The notes under the pieces: generated by a model
The model's database searches: none
What the model saw: the letters and a program-made list of their open reading frames with translations, nothing else
Told to the model about the DNA's origin: nothing
Position numbers and translations under genes: made by a program
In this document: piece after piece, positions 38,270 through 50,301 of the stretch
How positions within the stretch are numbered: the first letter of the stretch is position 1
How the letters are laid out: the number at the start of each line of letters is the position of its first letter
Source of the DNA: Nepenthes gracilis
Lineage: Eukaryota > Streptophyta > Magnoliopsida > Caryophyllales > Nepenthaceae
DNA: 64,000 bases
Assembly: GCA_033239525.1 (NCBI GenBank)
Contig: BSYO01000026.1
Span: forward strand, 6,076,001 to 6,140,000
Direction: 5' to 3'

Positions 38270-39440
38270 ACTCTGATATTTTTAGGTGGACACCCACTGA
38301 CATGTTTGAGATATAGATCAGAGTAATAGTCCATAAAGTGGACCTCAATTTTGATCATAAGTTTATTAGGCAAAAGTAGAGGAACTACTCCATCAAAAAA
38401 ACTCATTGTCATTTGGGAAGAAGTAAAAAAGATACTCGATGCAGGTTTCATCAGAGAAGTCCAATATCCGAATTAGCTTTCCAATGTAGTTTCGTCAAGA
38501 AGTGTAATGGGAAGTGATCGATGTACGTTGACTTTACTGATGTGAACAAAGTGTGCCCAAATAATAGCTTCCCCTCACCCAGGAACAACCTACTGGTAGA
38601 CTCCAGATCCGGTCACAAGCTACTAAGTTTTATGGATGCATACTCAGATTACAACTAAATCCGAATGAGTCTTAAGAATGAAGAGCACACTTTCTTCATG
38701 ACAGACCAAGTGAGATATTGCTACAAAGTCATACCCTTCGTGATAAAAAATGTGAGCACCACATATCAGCAGCTTATGAACAAAATAATCGAAACCCAAA
38801 TACGCCGGAACATTGAGGTGTACATAGACGACATGCTCATTAAAAGTAAAACCACCAATGACCCCATCTGTGATCTCGACGAGGCCTTCAGAGTACTCCG
38901 GACACACCAGATAAAATTAAACATTTCCAAGTGCATCTTTGGAATGCCATCTAAAAAGTTCTTGGGCTTTATTGCCTCTTAGTGAGAAATTGAGGTGAAC
39001 CTGGAGAAGATAAAAGCCATCATAGATATGAATCTGCTCGAACTGCGAAGGAAGTCCAATGACTGATTGGGAGGCTCGCAATGCTCTCCCACTTCCTAGC
39101 AAAATCGGTCAAAAAGTATCCCCCTTTCTTCAAAGCCCTGAGGGGAACAAAGGAGAATGATTTTTAGTAGGCAGCTGACTGTTAGGCTACCTTCCAAGAG
39201 TTGAAGGAATACCTCGCTAGTCCCTCTCTCCTAACATCACTAGAAGAAGGCGAGGATCTTTGCCTATACCTTGTGGTTTCAAATGCAGCGCTAAGCTCAA
39301 TATTGATCAGGCAGCTGTCCAATGTACAACGGCTGATCTACTACGTTAGTAAAATCTTGACAGACATCGAGACCCATTACTCGCATGCCAAAAAAATTAT
39401 CCTAGCACTCGTCCATTTAGTAAAAAAACTATAGTCGTAC
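38270..39440 (+). pseudogene. Tat element reverse transcriptase and RNase H
   Basis: Shows VDFTDVNKVCPNNSFPSP and FMDAYSDYN (usual FLDAFSGYNQI), then the open stretch 38665-38982 with the catalytic YIDDML at 38821-38838 and IKLNISKCIFGMPSKKFLGF. The first RNase H follows at 39201-39434 (LCLYLVVSNAALSSILI; ILTDIETHYSHAKKIILAL). In-frame stops separate the blocks. Confidence 0.8.
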
Positions 39441-39694
39441 TTCTAAGCACATAAGATCGTTGTTTAAACTAATCAACCTCGAGGGGAATCCTATAGAAAC
39501 CCGGTATATCTGGATGATTTGTCAAATATGCCATCGAATTGGATGTGTTGACATAGAATTTTGATTGAGGCTAGCTATAAAAGGTCATGCCTTAGTGGAC
39601 TTCATAGCTAAAACTACAACCCTGTTTCTGGACATCCATGATTTCAGTAATGATGCTTAGCTAACAGAGGAAATTCCATCTTAAACGCTGCATG

Positions 39695-39924
39695 TGGGCA
39701 GCTCATTGACACTATTGCGCAATGGGGCTGAAGTGGTTATGAGAATCCTAGACAGGTCAAAGATGGAATACACAATGACCCTTAGGTTCCCAACCACCAT
39801 CAATGTCGCTGAACACGAAACCCTGCTCATCAGACTCCGATAAGCAAAAGAATGCTCGGTGAGGCACTTAATCATCTACAGCTGCTCAGAGTTTGTCATT
39901 AACCAAGTCCTAGGAAACTTTGAT
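39695..39924 (+). pseudogene. Second (archaeal-type) RNase H, 5' part
   Basis: Contains HVGSS, GAEVVMRI, then ALRFPTT-like and HLIIYSCSEFVINQV, matching the extra RNase H of Tat elements. It is cut at TTGAT (39920-39924) by a solo LTR and continues at 42363. Confidence 0.65.
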
Positions 39925-42357
39925 TGTGACTGACCTGTTTTCAAACCGAGATCCGACAAGGTCTCGCCTGCATATTGTCCGTCAAATTAAACACAAACAT
40001 GTACAAATATACACATGTCACACTAACAAACACACACAAGATCCAAAAGTCACAAAATCTAATGCGTGGCTCCAACATTGTATCTCCAGATACAATGTTG
40101 GCACATAGAGATGCCACTAAACACCTTAAATCACACCGTAATAATCTATGGAAGCATATAAAATCATTCATACACAGCGAAAACTAAACTCATCCAAATA
40201 TCATTAATAAAATCAAAATACATCAACATATCCATCCGACATATACATAATCCCTCCATATATATGCACAAGACCAGAAAAATCATCCTCCAAGCCTAGC
40301 TTAATCCACGAACTCTACTCCTCCTCATCGGGCTTAAACTCATGCTCATCTGAAGGCAAGAAAATAGTAAGGAGTAAGCTGAATATTCAACAAGATACAA
40401 TATATAACAAAGACAATGCATTATATTTAAAATAAATCGAGAGAACAAGATAGGAATATAACCCTGATGCAAAAATGCAAAACATAATTAAAATATTTTT
40501 GGAATACATTTAACTTTCATAGCTTGTTTTTGAGTTCCTTTAGATACAGATATTGCGTTTAAATTTCTTATTTTACTTCTGACTCCTTTAATTTTAAAAC
40601 ATATAAAAACTTCATTCATATTTAGGGGCCAGGCTAGTAGGCCTTACCAGATAACGGAGTAGATATTGAGAAAATGAATTGTGTTCACTCTATACAATCA
40701 AAATGCCTTATGCTGCTTATTAGAGGCCAGAACATATAGAGTCTGTCACATAAACCCCCACGGTAGGGTATTTTTCTCGGTAGCACTATAATATCTTAAG
40801 GTATGTTAAGGAATACTATCATCTAAAATACAAATCCATAGTACAATTTCATGATTACTTTACATAGTTCAAATTGAAAATTCTGTACAAACATATAGAT
40901 ACTAAGAACGGGTAACGGATAATGAGTACAATTAGCAAATAACGGATACGGACATCGGATAACAAATAACGAAAATTGATGATAGATATCGAGTACTGAC
41001 AACGGATAATAAATAATAAAAACTGATGGCAGATACCAAACTGACAACGGATAATAAATTACAGAGTCTCAATTTCTTATTGTAGATTCAAATTTAATAT
41101 TCTTAGAAAAATAGGTACACATTTCATATACTCAAGATACAAATATATAATTTCATATTATTACAAATACAGATACATATTTGGTATTCTTGTGAACTTA
41201 TTTGGATATATTTTTTATATTATTGTGAACTTAAGTCTTTACATGATTTCAAATACATGTATAAATTAATTTAAAGTTTAGAAAAATTAGAAAATTCTTA
41301 CCACATTAAGCCAAATAAAATTTTATAACTTTTGGATAATAAATCCCTTCACAAATAATACCCAATAAAATTTTCAAAACATACAAAGTGACATATATAA
41401 AATACATGTAAAAAAACACCAAATAATTAAGGCAAGCACGTTCACAAAGCTAGGTTTCCAAATATCAAAACCAAATTCCACATAAAATCGAAAATAGAGA
41501 AGGAAACACGCATACAAGGGCTAGGGTTTCCAAATTGATGCAATACTTCACAAAACTTTCAAGTTGGATACAAAATTAACATATATGCAAACTCAATATA
41601 TGAGTATTTCAAAATATATACTTAAATGGGTATTAGAACAAAAATACATGAGAGGAACGGAACAAAAAGTGCAACAAGAGAAAAAAGTATATGGGTGCAC
41701 TTGCTTTGACCTGATCAATAATTTTCTCAACTAACTCCAAGTCAAAAACGAACCCGAGAGCCTCGAACTCTCATTTTCTCTTCTCCTCAACGTGCTCTCT
41801 CTATTTCTTCCAAAAAAAATGACTAAAAAATCACATCATGGTCTTTATACTTAGACTGGTGCTCGAGCACTAGTCTAGCGCTGATCGGGCATCACTACAT
41901 TGGAAATCGTGCTTTGAGCGCTCATCGGGCATGCTTCGGGTGTGCCAATTCTTGAACTCACGCCCTGGCTACACCTCGGGCATGCTTCAGGTGTGGCATT
42001 CTATTTTTCAGGCCCCAGTCACACCTCGGGATCTGTCGGGCCTTGGTCAGGCCTACAGCAAGACAGCTTCGCGCATGTGCTGTCTGGGACCCATTTTGAC
42101 CATTTTAGCCTAATCTTTTATATTCTTGGAACCTCAATTTTTATTAAATTAGCTTAATAAATCACGACTATCATAATTTAAAACTCAAACTTATTTATGG
42201 ATTAACCTTTTAAGGTTTCCAATACAGAGTTCTTGATTTTGCCAATTTTGGGTCTTTGCTCTTTTTAATCCAATTTCTTCCATGTCTTTTTACTTTGATT
42301 TATTTATATTAACTTAATTACTCCTAATTATTATATTTTATAAATTGATACCTTACA
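39925..42357 (-). mobile_element. Solo LTR (minus) inside the Tat RNase H region
   Basis: Plus-strand edges are TGTGACTGACC at 39925 and GATACCTTACA at 42357. The flanks TTGAT (39920-39924) and TTGAG (42358-42362) form a target-site duplication with one change. The 2433-bp length, edges and layout match the Tekay LTRs here. RNase H coding sequence is interrupted exactly between the flanks. A short repetitive tract built on ACGGATAAT lies at about 40911-41066. Confidence 0.8.
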
Positions 42358-42362
42358 TTGAG

Positions 42363-42540
42363 GTGTCGAGCTCTCTGCTCACAAAGTATCTCGCTAAAGT
42401 GAGAGACATGACCAAAAGGTTTGACAAAATTGAAGTAGTACACATTCCGATAGAGGACAGTTGGAAGGCCAACCAGCTGGTGAAGGCCACAACTATTAAA
42501 AATTCAGAGTAGTACTCCAAAGACATGTGGGAAGTCTGAG
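42363..42540 (+). pseudogene. Second RNase H, 3' part
   Basis: Frame with SLLTKYLAKVRDMTKRFDKIE, then VVHIPIEDSWKANQLVKA, the usual end of this domain (FE..QIPR..N.QADALSKLA). It joins the part ending at 39924 once the solo LTR is taken out. Confidence 0.7.
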
Positions 42541-42599
42541 CTACCTTGAGTATAGAGGAGCCTGAGCAGAAAGTGTTGTAAGTCTCGAACAATGAAAGT

Positions 42600-43850
42600 T
42601 GGATCCCTCCCTACTGGAGATACATCACTGATGGCACTTTACCGGAAGACCCTGAAGGTGCCAAACTTGTGAAGAAGATGGTAAGCTAGTACATCATCGT
42701 GGACGGGAGGCTATACCATCATGGGTTCTTCAACCCATACATGCGGTGTCTCATACTAGAAGAAAGTAACTACACGTTGAGCGAGGTGCACCTTAGCATC
42801 TGTAGGTCACTTATTGGAGGCAAGAACCTTTCCTTTAAGATAATACGTCAAGGATGATATTGGCAGATAATGAAGAAAGAATCCATGAAGTTCACAAAGA
42901 AATGTGAGAATTACCAAATCTATGGGAATATGTCTCATCAACTGCCTACAGAATTGAGAGCCCTATAGGACCCTTGGCTATTTGTTCAATGGGGGCTCGA
43001 CATACTTGGCCCATTTTTCATCACATCCAGAGAAAGAAAATTCATCATAATCGATATTGATTACTTTACGAAGTGGGTAGAAGCTTCCCCATTGGCTCAC
43101 ATCACTAAACAGAATGCGATGGAGTTTGTTCAGCAGAGTATTATACGTTGATTTGGGATTTCCAAAGTCAGTGATAGAAAATGCAACCCAATTCACTGGC
43201 AAGCATTTCACCAAGTTCTGCTTAAGTTTAGGTATCAAATTGGTCCACATTTCCATCACGTATCTTCAAATGAACGAGTAAGTAGAGGTCACAAACCAAA
43301 CCCTGCTGCAAGGTTAAAAACCAATTTGGAAAATGTTAGGGGCTCAGGCAGATGAGCTACCTTACATATTATGGTCATATTGTGTAATACCAAAGGAACC
43401 TACTAGTGAGATGCCTTTTAGTCTATTCTTTGGAACTAAGGTGGTCATCACAATAGAGATTGGACTATCCAGCCTCCGAGTTAAAAGTTTCAATCCACTC
43501 GGCAACTCCCAACCACTCAGAGAGCATCTCGATCTTTTTGAAGAAGCTCGGGACACCACCAAATGTGCGTGGCGGCCTATCAATAGCGGATCATCCGGTA
43601 TTACAATAAAAAGGTGAAAGCGTGCCAATTTGAGGTGGGAGACCTGATTTTACGGAGGATAGAGGCCATGAATAAGATTAACAATAGGAACAAACTCTCC
43701 CTGAATTGGTAAGGTCCATTCATCATCTCAATAATTCTCCGAAATGGTGCATACAAGTTGTGTGTCCAAAATGAAAAACTATTCCCAAGGACGTAGAATG
43801 CCATCCACCTAAAAAAATATTACCAATAACCCATCGCCAAACCTAGGAAG
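42600..43850 (+). pseudogene. Tat element integrase
   Basis: Zinc-finger region at 42700-42860 (DGRLYHHGF; LILEES..LSEVH). The catalytic core starts at about 42985 (WGLDILGPFF, then KFIIIDIDYFTKWVEA), followed by the open stretch 43333-43617 (PYILWSY, then EMPFSLFFGTKVVITIEIG) and a C-terminal part to about 43840 (FEVGDLILRR; LNW.GPFIIS; GAYKLCVQNEK). Multiple stops. Confidence 0.8.
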
Positions 43851-43982
43851 GTCTAGCATGCATCATTAAGAGTGATTGTGAAATGTACCAAGGATGTCAT
43901 CTCAAAAAATATTATCAATAACCCCTCACCAAACCTAGGTAGGTCTAGCATACATCATTAAGAGTGATTATAAATTGTACCA
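43812..43982. repeat. Tandem duplication, 92-bp period
   Basis: AAAAAATATTAYCAATAACCC starts both copies, 43812-43890 and 43904-43982, straight after the integrase end. Confidence 0.9.
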
Positions 43983-45490
43983 CGTTTAAATTAGTAAAAT
44001 TACTATTTGTTTATTATTGCTTCTTTATATAAGTGCTTGCATTGCATTGCATTGTATGAAATCAGATGATCTAAGTTGCCCCTAAGATAGGTGAATTTTT
44101 CTTATCACCAAACTGGTATTGACCTGATTAAAACCTCACTCTAGTAAATCGAGTGGCCCAGAGACGATCAAATTTGAACCTCAGTTCCAGCAATCAAGCA
44201 GTCCAAGTGCGGTCAGAAGCCACAGCACGAGGGGCTCGTAGACCAAGCATCGGACCTCCCTATTAGATAGCCAATAAAACCTTACGGGGCCCTCACAGCA
44301 TGCGTGTGACAACTTCCTCCAAACGGGACGAGCTCCATCAATCGATAATATTCAGTGAATTAGGATCAAATGCATAAAAGTGATGACTTCCCCTCAATGG
44401 GACTGAGCTCCAATAATACCGTGCGGATGATGACCTTGACTTCACCAAGGCCTGGCTATTGCAGCCATAAAACGTAGCCGACCCTAGTGAGGCTTGCTAG
44501 TATACGTCCGACAACGTTTTCTCACAGGATAGAGCACCAAAAGTGCTGCGGCTCCCCTGTGACAACGAGCATGGACGTACCCTAGCGTCCACACCAAGCC
44601 CAGTTGTAATGGCCATAATGCCTAGTTAGCAAATAACGAAGCATCAAACAAAGGGATTCCACATGATTGCAAAAGTATCAGCAACAACGGTCAAAGAAAA
44701 AAAAAGCTAGATGATTTATTATGAAGGCAAAATGTACATGAGGAGATATGCATCCCCTGAATGAAACACTACTTAGGCCCACTGCTCAAAAAAAGAGACA
44801 GAAAGATATATGAAATGATGATCCGACTATTAGTGCCTTGCTTTACTGGAACAAACACCCAAAGGGTAAGTAAGTGCTTGTAGGAGGCTCAACAGAGTAG
44901 CCAATGAGCCCTTGACGGTTAGCATGGTGAGGCTCATGTGCATCACCACTCTTGAGGAGTCAGAACAGAAGACTCACCATCCTAAAAATAGGTCATCACC
45001 CAGGGGGCGGGCCACGGTGAAAGGAAAGCCTTGCCCCACCACAGCCTAGAGATGGGCTCGGCTCCAGGATGGATGTGAAAATGGGTAACCAAAGCGGTTT
45101 TTCATATGAAAAGAAGTAACCAAAGTAGACTCCATGTGCATCTCAAGAAGTTGCCTTCAAATATCGAGATGAGCTTCCTCCAATCTTGACTAATGATAGT
45201 GCAGGCCCCATGACAGCTCTGAACCCTCGCACCCCTTGACCAGTGTGGATAAATCGTGATGCAAGGCATAAGGGGCTCTCCATTTATAGTCGGGGAAGGG
45301 TCGACAAACCATTAAGTGTTGAAGATTTTCCACGTCAGTGTAATCCATAGATAATCACCGGGTGCAGAAAATCAAGCTAAAATTGTCTGGACAGTGAATC
45401 GGCAAGCCAGCTGGGGAAGGATCACCTAAGGAAGATGACAAGTGGTGTCCCATCAAATAACATATCGGGAGTTAAAAAATTAAACCTCCT
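43983..45490 (+). other. 3' non-coding region of the Tat element
   Basis: About 1.5 kb between integrase and the polypurine tract without recognisable coding sequence. Long 3' non-coding regions are normal in Tat/Ogre-type elements. Confidence 0.55.
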
Positions 45491-45504
45491 AAAATGGGGG
45501 CTAG
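45491..45504 (+). other. Polypurine tract of the Tat element
   Basis: AAAATGGGGGCTAG directly before the 3' LTR start TGATGGGTATGG. Confidence 0.75.
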
Positions 45505-46577
45505 TGATGGGTATGGCGGTAAGTGGGCTAGCCCAGAGACTAAGCTCAAAGACGAAGGGGGCCCGAAGGAACCACGGCCCACGATGCTCCCACACAAAGG
45601 CTCAGGACCAGGCCGGCCAACCCAGGTCGGTCTAGCCAAGAACGGGCAATTATGGTTGTCCTACGGGAACCCCTCCAACTCACTAATCAGCAAGCGGTGC
45701 AGTAGGGACTTGCCATAACCATCACAGACAGCTCAACAATCACCTAGGATTGCTTATTTCCCTATGACGACAGTTACTTCTTGGAGGATATTCTGCCCAA
45801 GATTGTGCGCTACTTGGATGGTAATTTTGACTCAACAAATCATTTCCAAGAAGGTATCCCCCGAGCAGAGATCTCCAGAATCATCCAAAAATAAGGAGTA
45901 ATCGGCAGATAGCAAAGATTTCCATAGCAAGCCCCCATGATCGTCAAGACGGCTCAATGCATCTGTGAAAACAATTGTCACCGGCCGTGAAGTTTAAGGT
46001 AAGCTAAACCGCCCCCATCAACTATAAATACTCCATAAGTATTATAAGATAAAAAGGTAATCCTCCCAAAGAAAGTAAACTTATACACTCGAGCACCCTT
46101 CAAAGAGCAAAGGAGTCCCTCTTTCCTGAGGCTACTCAAAAACGTATGCATTTGCCTCACTCACCACGTCATTCCTTGGCGACTGGACTTCTCACTCTCT
46201 CCAAGCCGCACCTTTCAATGTGCACCATCTCACCCCCTAAGCCACTCCCAGTCGAGCGCAACTCCAAATCATTTCACATCGAACATAACTACCATAATTC
46301 AATCCTTTGGCCCGCGCTCAATTCCTCTTTCCTCATGAATTTACGCATTATCTTAATACCCTTGTATATTTTCTTTTTTATGGAAGAATTTTCTACTTGA
46401 GTATCGAAGAACATACCGAAAAGTGAGCCCTGCCAATCTTCTAACCTCTTATTTTTATTGTGGTGTATATGATTCAGGTTCACAGTGACAGAAATCGGAC
46501 TCGTTTTAGTTTAACCATCTTAAAAAAACTAAGTGGCTCCCTAATATGTACAACAACCTAGATCCGATGACACATCA
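45505..46577 (+). repeat. Tat element 3' LTR, 1073 bp, uninterrupted
   Basis: Starts TGATGGG and ends ATGACACATCA. It provides the template showing that 12438-12529 and 34848-35862 are two halves of one LTR. Confidence 0.85.
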
Positions 46578-48136
46578 AACTAAAATAAAAAAAAATATGA
46601 GTATTTATGGTTGTATAAAAATTTTATTCTTGACAATTTGTTGCTAAGTTGTCACCTAAGGTTATAGTTTAGATATTAATATTACGTGAGTGTTTTGAAT
46701 TTGTAGATTTTATATTGATGATTAAATGACTTGGCGAGAATTTGCAATGCATCTGAGATGAAGAACAATAAGTATTTATGGTTGCATAAAAACTATATTC
46801 TTGACAATCAGCTGCTAAATTAATTCTTAAATTTATAATTTGTATTTTAATATTGTGTGAGTCTTTTTAATTTATGGATTTTATATGTTATATGATTACA
46901 ATTTCAATAGAAATGTTTTACAATTTAAATATTAATTAACCGTCTGACCACTTAAATGTATTAAATTGTTTTGATTATTGTTCTAGTTTTTATTAAATTG
47001 GTTTAATCCATTCAAATTAAATTGACTAAAATGTTAATAATTCAATTATCTAAACCATAAACGCTTCTACGATATTACACATATATATAGCTATGTAGCC
47101 ACACGACCTATTTTAATTGGTAGAAATAGTGATTAAGGTAATAATGAAGTATAGCAAATCCTTACTACAACAATCTTATACATTTAAAAATAAGACAATA
47201 TCAATTTATAGGTAGAACTAAATGTACAATTAATATTTAAGTTATTATCTTATGTTTACTATAATTATGAAATTTATCTTCATCCCATCATTATTGCAAT
47301 GATAAACTTACACTACTTTCCCGTTATTTGACGAAAGCAGTATTTATTCCTTTTTGACCTTTTTTTTATTTTATAGGAATAAATATTTTCCCATTTAGTT
47401 AGATTACATATTTTAGTGATGATATATTAACTCATAGTAAAAAATAATATCACTTTGTTAGAAATAACCAAGCCCCCTACGCCTTGGTTCTATAAGTTCC
47501 CATTCTTTAAAATCAAACATTTCACTTATTTTTTAAACAAATATTTAGCTTTATTCGAATATTTTTTTCAGAATATAATTAAAATTAGGTTCAAATTAAA
47601 TTCAAACAAAAAATTATGAGTACCTTATTGGTAGCACACTTTTAACATTTTAACAGCCAACAGCTAAGCTCAATAATTCTACTGAGTTAAATTCATATAA
47701 ACAAAGCTTGTCAAATTGAGTTTGAATAATTGATTATATATTCAGATAACATTCTCCTTACTTACAAGAGGCAAAACTTGTAGATGTATATTAACTAACT
47801 TAAATGGTTAAAATTAATAGATGTATTAACTAGCTCAACTTATTAGCCACAGTCAAATAACTTATTATAATTATAGTTAAAAATTTCTTCCAAACCATGA
47901 ACTCTAGTGTGGTGGTAATTATTAGAGTTCTTAAATTTTAAAATCCTCTCGTACATTAATTATAAAGATTTTATCTTAGACGATATAAGTCCAACATGTA
48001 TCAATATCTTATCATCATTTTAGACTTCAATGATGAAATATGAAATTAGTAAGGGCAAAAATTTCATGAAAATGTGAGTTGGCTGTGAATACTAAGCAAT
48101 CTTAACATATAAAAGTAGATGCTGAGTTCCATATGA
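46578..48136. other. AT-rich intergenic DNA, no gene seen
   Basis: Contains a diverged direct repeat with a 170-bp period (about 46598-46719 and 46768-46892; shared AGTATTTATGGTTG and ATTCTTGACAAT). The last few hundred bases are downstream sequence of the acetolactate synthase gene. No open frame is convincing. Confidence 0.5.
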
Positions 48137-49531
48137 TCAACAAGTTGATCTGCCATAGTCATCGGTGATCACATCGTCGAATGCACCGCCACTCGGGATC
48201 ATAGGCAACACATGCTCTTGATGGGGCACGATTATATCCAGCAAATATGGTCCAGGTGTATCCAACATTTTCCGAATTGCTGCCCTAAGATCAGCCTTCT
48301 TTGTCACTCGGGCAGCAGGGATATCACAAGCTTCAGCGAATTTCAACATGTTTGGGAAAATATCAGATGGTTTAGATGGATTTCCAAGGTATGAATCACC
48401 TCTGTTAGCTTTATAGAATCTATCTTCCCACTGAACAACCATTCCCAAATGCTGATTATTCAAAAGCATTACCTTAACGGGGAGATTCTCTACTCTTACA
48501 GTTGCCAATTCTTGAACATTCAAGATAAAACTTCCATCGCCGTCGATGTCAACAACAACTGCATCGGGTCTTGCAATGGCAGCTCCGATTGCAGCTGGAA
48601 GTCCGAAACCCATAGCCCCTATTCCACCAGATGTGAGCCACTGTCGAGGCCGCTTGTACTCGTAAAACTGTGCGGCTCACATCTGATGCTGCCCAACGCC
48701 GGTGCTGATTATCGCGTTTCCATTTGTTAACGTATCGAGCACCTGAATTGCGTATTGCGGAGGGATTGCATCACCAAAAGTCCTGTAGCTCAGAGGGTAT
48801 TTCATCTTCTGCTCCTTCAACTCCTTCCTCCATGGTGAAAAATCCAACTTAAGCTTAGCTGCCTTCTCCTCAAGAATCCTATTCATCCCTGTCAGTGCCG
48901 ATTTCAAATCAGCACAGACAGACAAATGGGACTGCTTATTCTTACCAATCTCTGCAGAATCTATATCAATATGAACAATCTTCGACCTACTAGCAAACGC
49001 CTCAAGCTTCCCAGTCACACGATCGTCAAACCTAACCCCAAACGCAAGCAACAAATCGGCTTTATCGACAGCGTAATTGGCATACACAGTCCCATGCATT
49101 CCTAGCATCTGAAGTGACAAATCATCCAAAGATGGGTAAGATCCAAGGCCCATCAAAGTACTGGCCACCGGAATCCCAGTCAATTCGACGAATTTTCTCA
49201 ACTCCTTACTTGAATTCAAGCATCCACCTCCGACATAAAGAACCGGTTTCTTCGATTCTGAAATCAACCTCACCATTTGATCTAGCTGACCTGCATTTGA
49301 TGATTTTGGCATTCTGCACAAATAACCAGGTAGCTTAATCTTTTGATTCCAATCGGGAACCACGGATCTCTGCTGTATATCCTTAGGAATGTCGATCAAA
49401 ACTGGACCTGGCCTGCCTGATTGGGCTAGAAAGAAAGCTTCCTTGACAATTCTTGGTATATCTTCAACATCAAGAACGAGATAATTGTGCTTAGTGACAG
49501 ACCTCGTTACCTCAACAATGTGGGTCTCTGG
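48137..49531 (-). pseudogene. ALS: ALS piece 3: catalytic two thirds, one nonsense codon
   Basis: Continuous frame from HIVEVTRS to the C-terminus, broken only by TGA where all ALS have Trp in GQHQMWAAQF (Trp574 in Arabidopsis numbering). Recognisable parts are: the linker [15 protein letters not shown]; the FAD-binding middle domain with [10 protein letters not shown] and [12 protein letters not shown] (Asp376 and Arg377 positions normal); and the thiamine-diphosphate domain with [14 protein letters not shown], the GDGSF...NN motif and IPSGG (Ser653 position normal). There are no frameshifts over about 460 codons, in contrast to piece 2. The 5' end is the copia target site TCTGG. Confidence 0.95.
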
Positions 49532-50255
49532 TGTTGGGGTCACTCCAGAGTGGCTTATGTCCGCGGACTCCGTTGGGTAAAACGGACGAGGACTTTTGTT
49601 GATGTGTCATGTCCGAGCGGTTGCTGAAGGACGAGGACGAGAAGCCTAGAATCATAGGCGTTGACTCTATCAACGTAGGCCTACTGGTGGCCGTTTTTTA
49701 CAGATGGGTTGGTCATCCACTCTGATTGGATGTTGCAGCGGCTGCAACTTTCCAAGGACAGGCCTGCCGTCTGACACGGCAAGCATGCGCCTGTCATGGC
49801 AGGCCTAGGACGTAGGTCTGGAGACCTACGCCCAGTTGGGTGGGCGGACACGCCACCTTTGTGTATATAAAGAAGCTTGCTTCCCTTGCTGAACTGTATG
49901 CTAGAGTTGGGACATTTTGAATTCTAAGAGCCTTGAGAGAGCTGTGGGCAAGCTTTGTTGTAAAGATAGAGTGAGATACACTTTGAGAGAGGAAGGTTGT
50001 ACACTTGAGATTGTTTTCTTTCGTTAGAGCTTGAGTAGCCAACACTTGTAAACAATTCTCTTATAGTACATTTCTTCGTGGTTTTTCCCTTTGTATTAGA
50101 AGGGTTTTCCACGTTAAAACTTGTGTGTTCTCTTTTCTTCTCTATCCTTACTTTCCTTGCCGTCCGAGTGCTCTTCTCACGTGTCTTTGTCCGAGAACTC
50201 TTGTCCGCTCGGTCACCGTGCGGTCAAAGTGCTTTCTCGCGTTTTGTACCCGACA
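49532..50255 (+). repeat. Copia 5' LTR, 724 bp
   Basis: Starts TGTTGGGGTC and ends ACCCGACA, just before AGTGGTATC. A TATA box (TATATAA) lies at about 49864-49870. It matches 54253-54958, with the outer GC-rich thirds more diverged than the middle. Confidence 0.95.
49863..49872 (+). promoter_or_regulatory. LTR TATA box
   Basis: GTATATAAAG in the 5' LTR, repeated at about 54573 in the 3' LTR. The spacing to the LTR start, about 330 bp, is normal for a copia promoter. The 3' copy would drive transcription into ALS piece 2 in antisense. Confidence 0.6.
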
Positions 50256-50256
50256 A

Positions 50257-50270
50257 GTGGTATCGAGAGA
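50257..50270 (+). other. Primer-binding site, Met-tRNA type
   Basis: GTGGTATCGAGAG after the LTR end; close to TGGTATCAGAGC, with an apparent one-base shift. Confidence 0.75.
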
Positions 50271-50301
50271 TTTTGGTTCTTTGTCTTGTTCTTTGGCTGC
50301 G

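Larger units (their letters stand above)
12438..46577 (+). mobile_element. Tat-lineage Ty3/gypsy retrotransposon carrying nested insertions (34 kb as it stands)
   Basis: The 5' LTR starts TGATGGATACGG at 12438, stops at 12529, and resumes at 34848 after a 22-kb insertion. The 3' LTR (45505-46577) is uninterrupted and matches both halves in order. Between them lie gag, protease, reverse transcriptase, RNase H, a second RNase H and integrase, the Tat order. A primer-binding site remnant follows the 5' LTR and a polypurine tract precedes the 3' LTR. No clear target-site duplication remains (TTTTT left, AACTA right). All reading frames are broken, and LTR divergence is high, so it is the oldest element of the block. 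Confidence 0.8.

Noticed and set aside
12438..46577. Endogenous pararetrovirus (caulimovirid) sequence
   Set aside because: Reverse transcriptase is accompanied by LTRs, integrase and a polypurine tract in gypsy order; no movement- or coat-protein-like region is seen.
48675..48680. Herbicide-resistance allele at Trp574
   Set aside because: The codon is a stop and the gene is split by two retrotransposons, so it cannot confer resistance.
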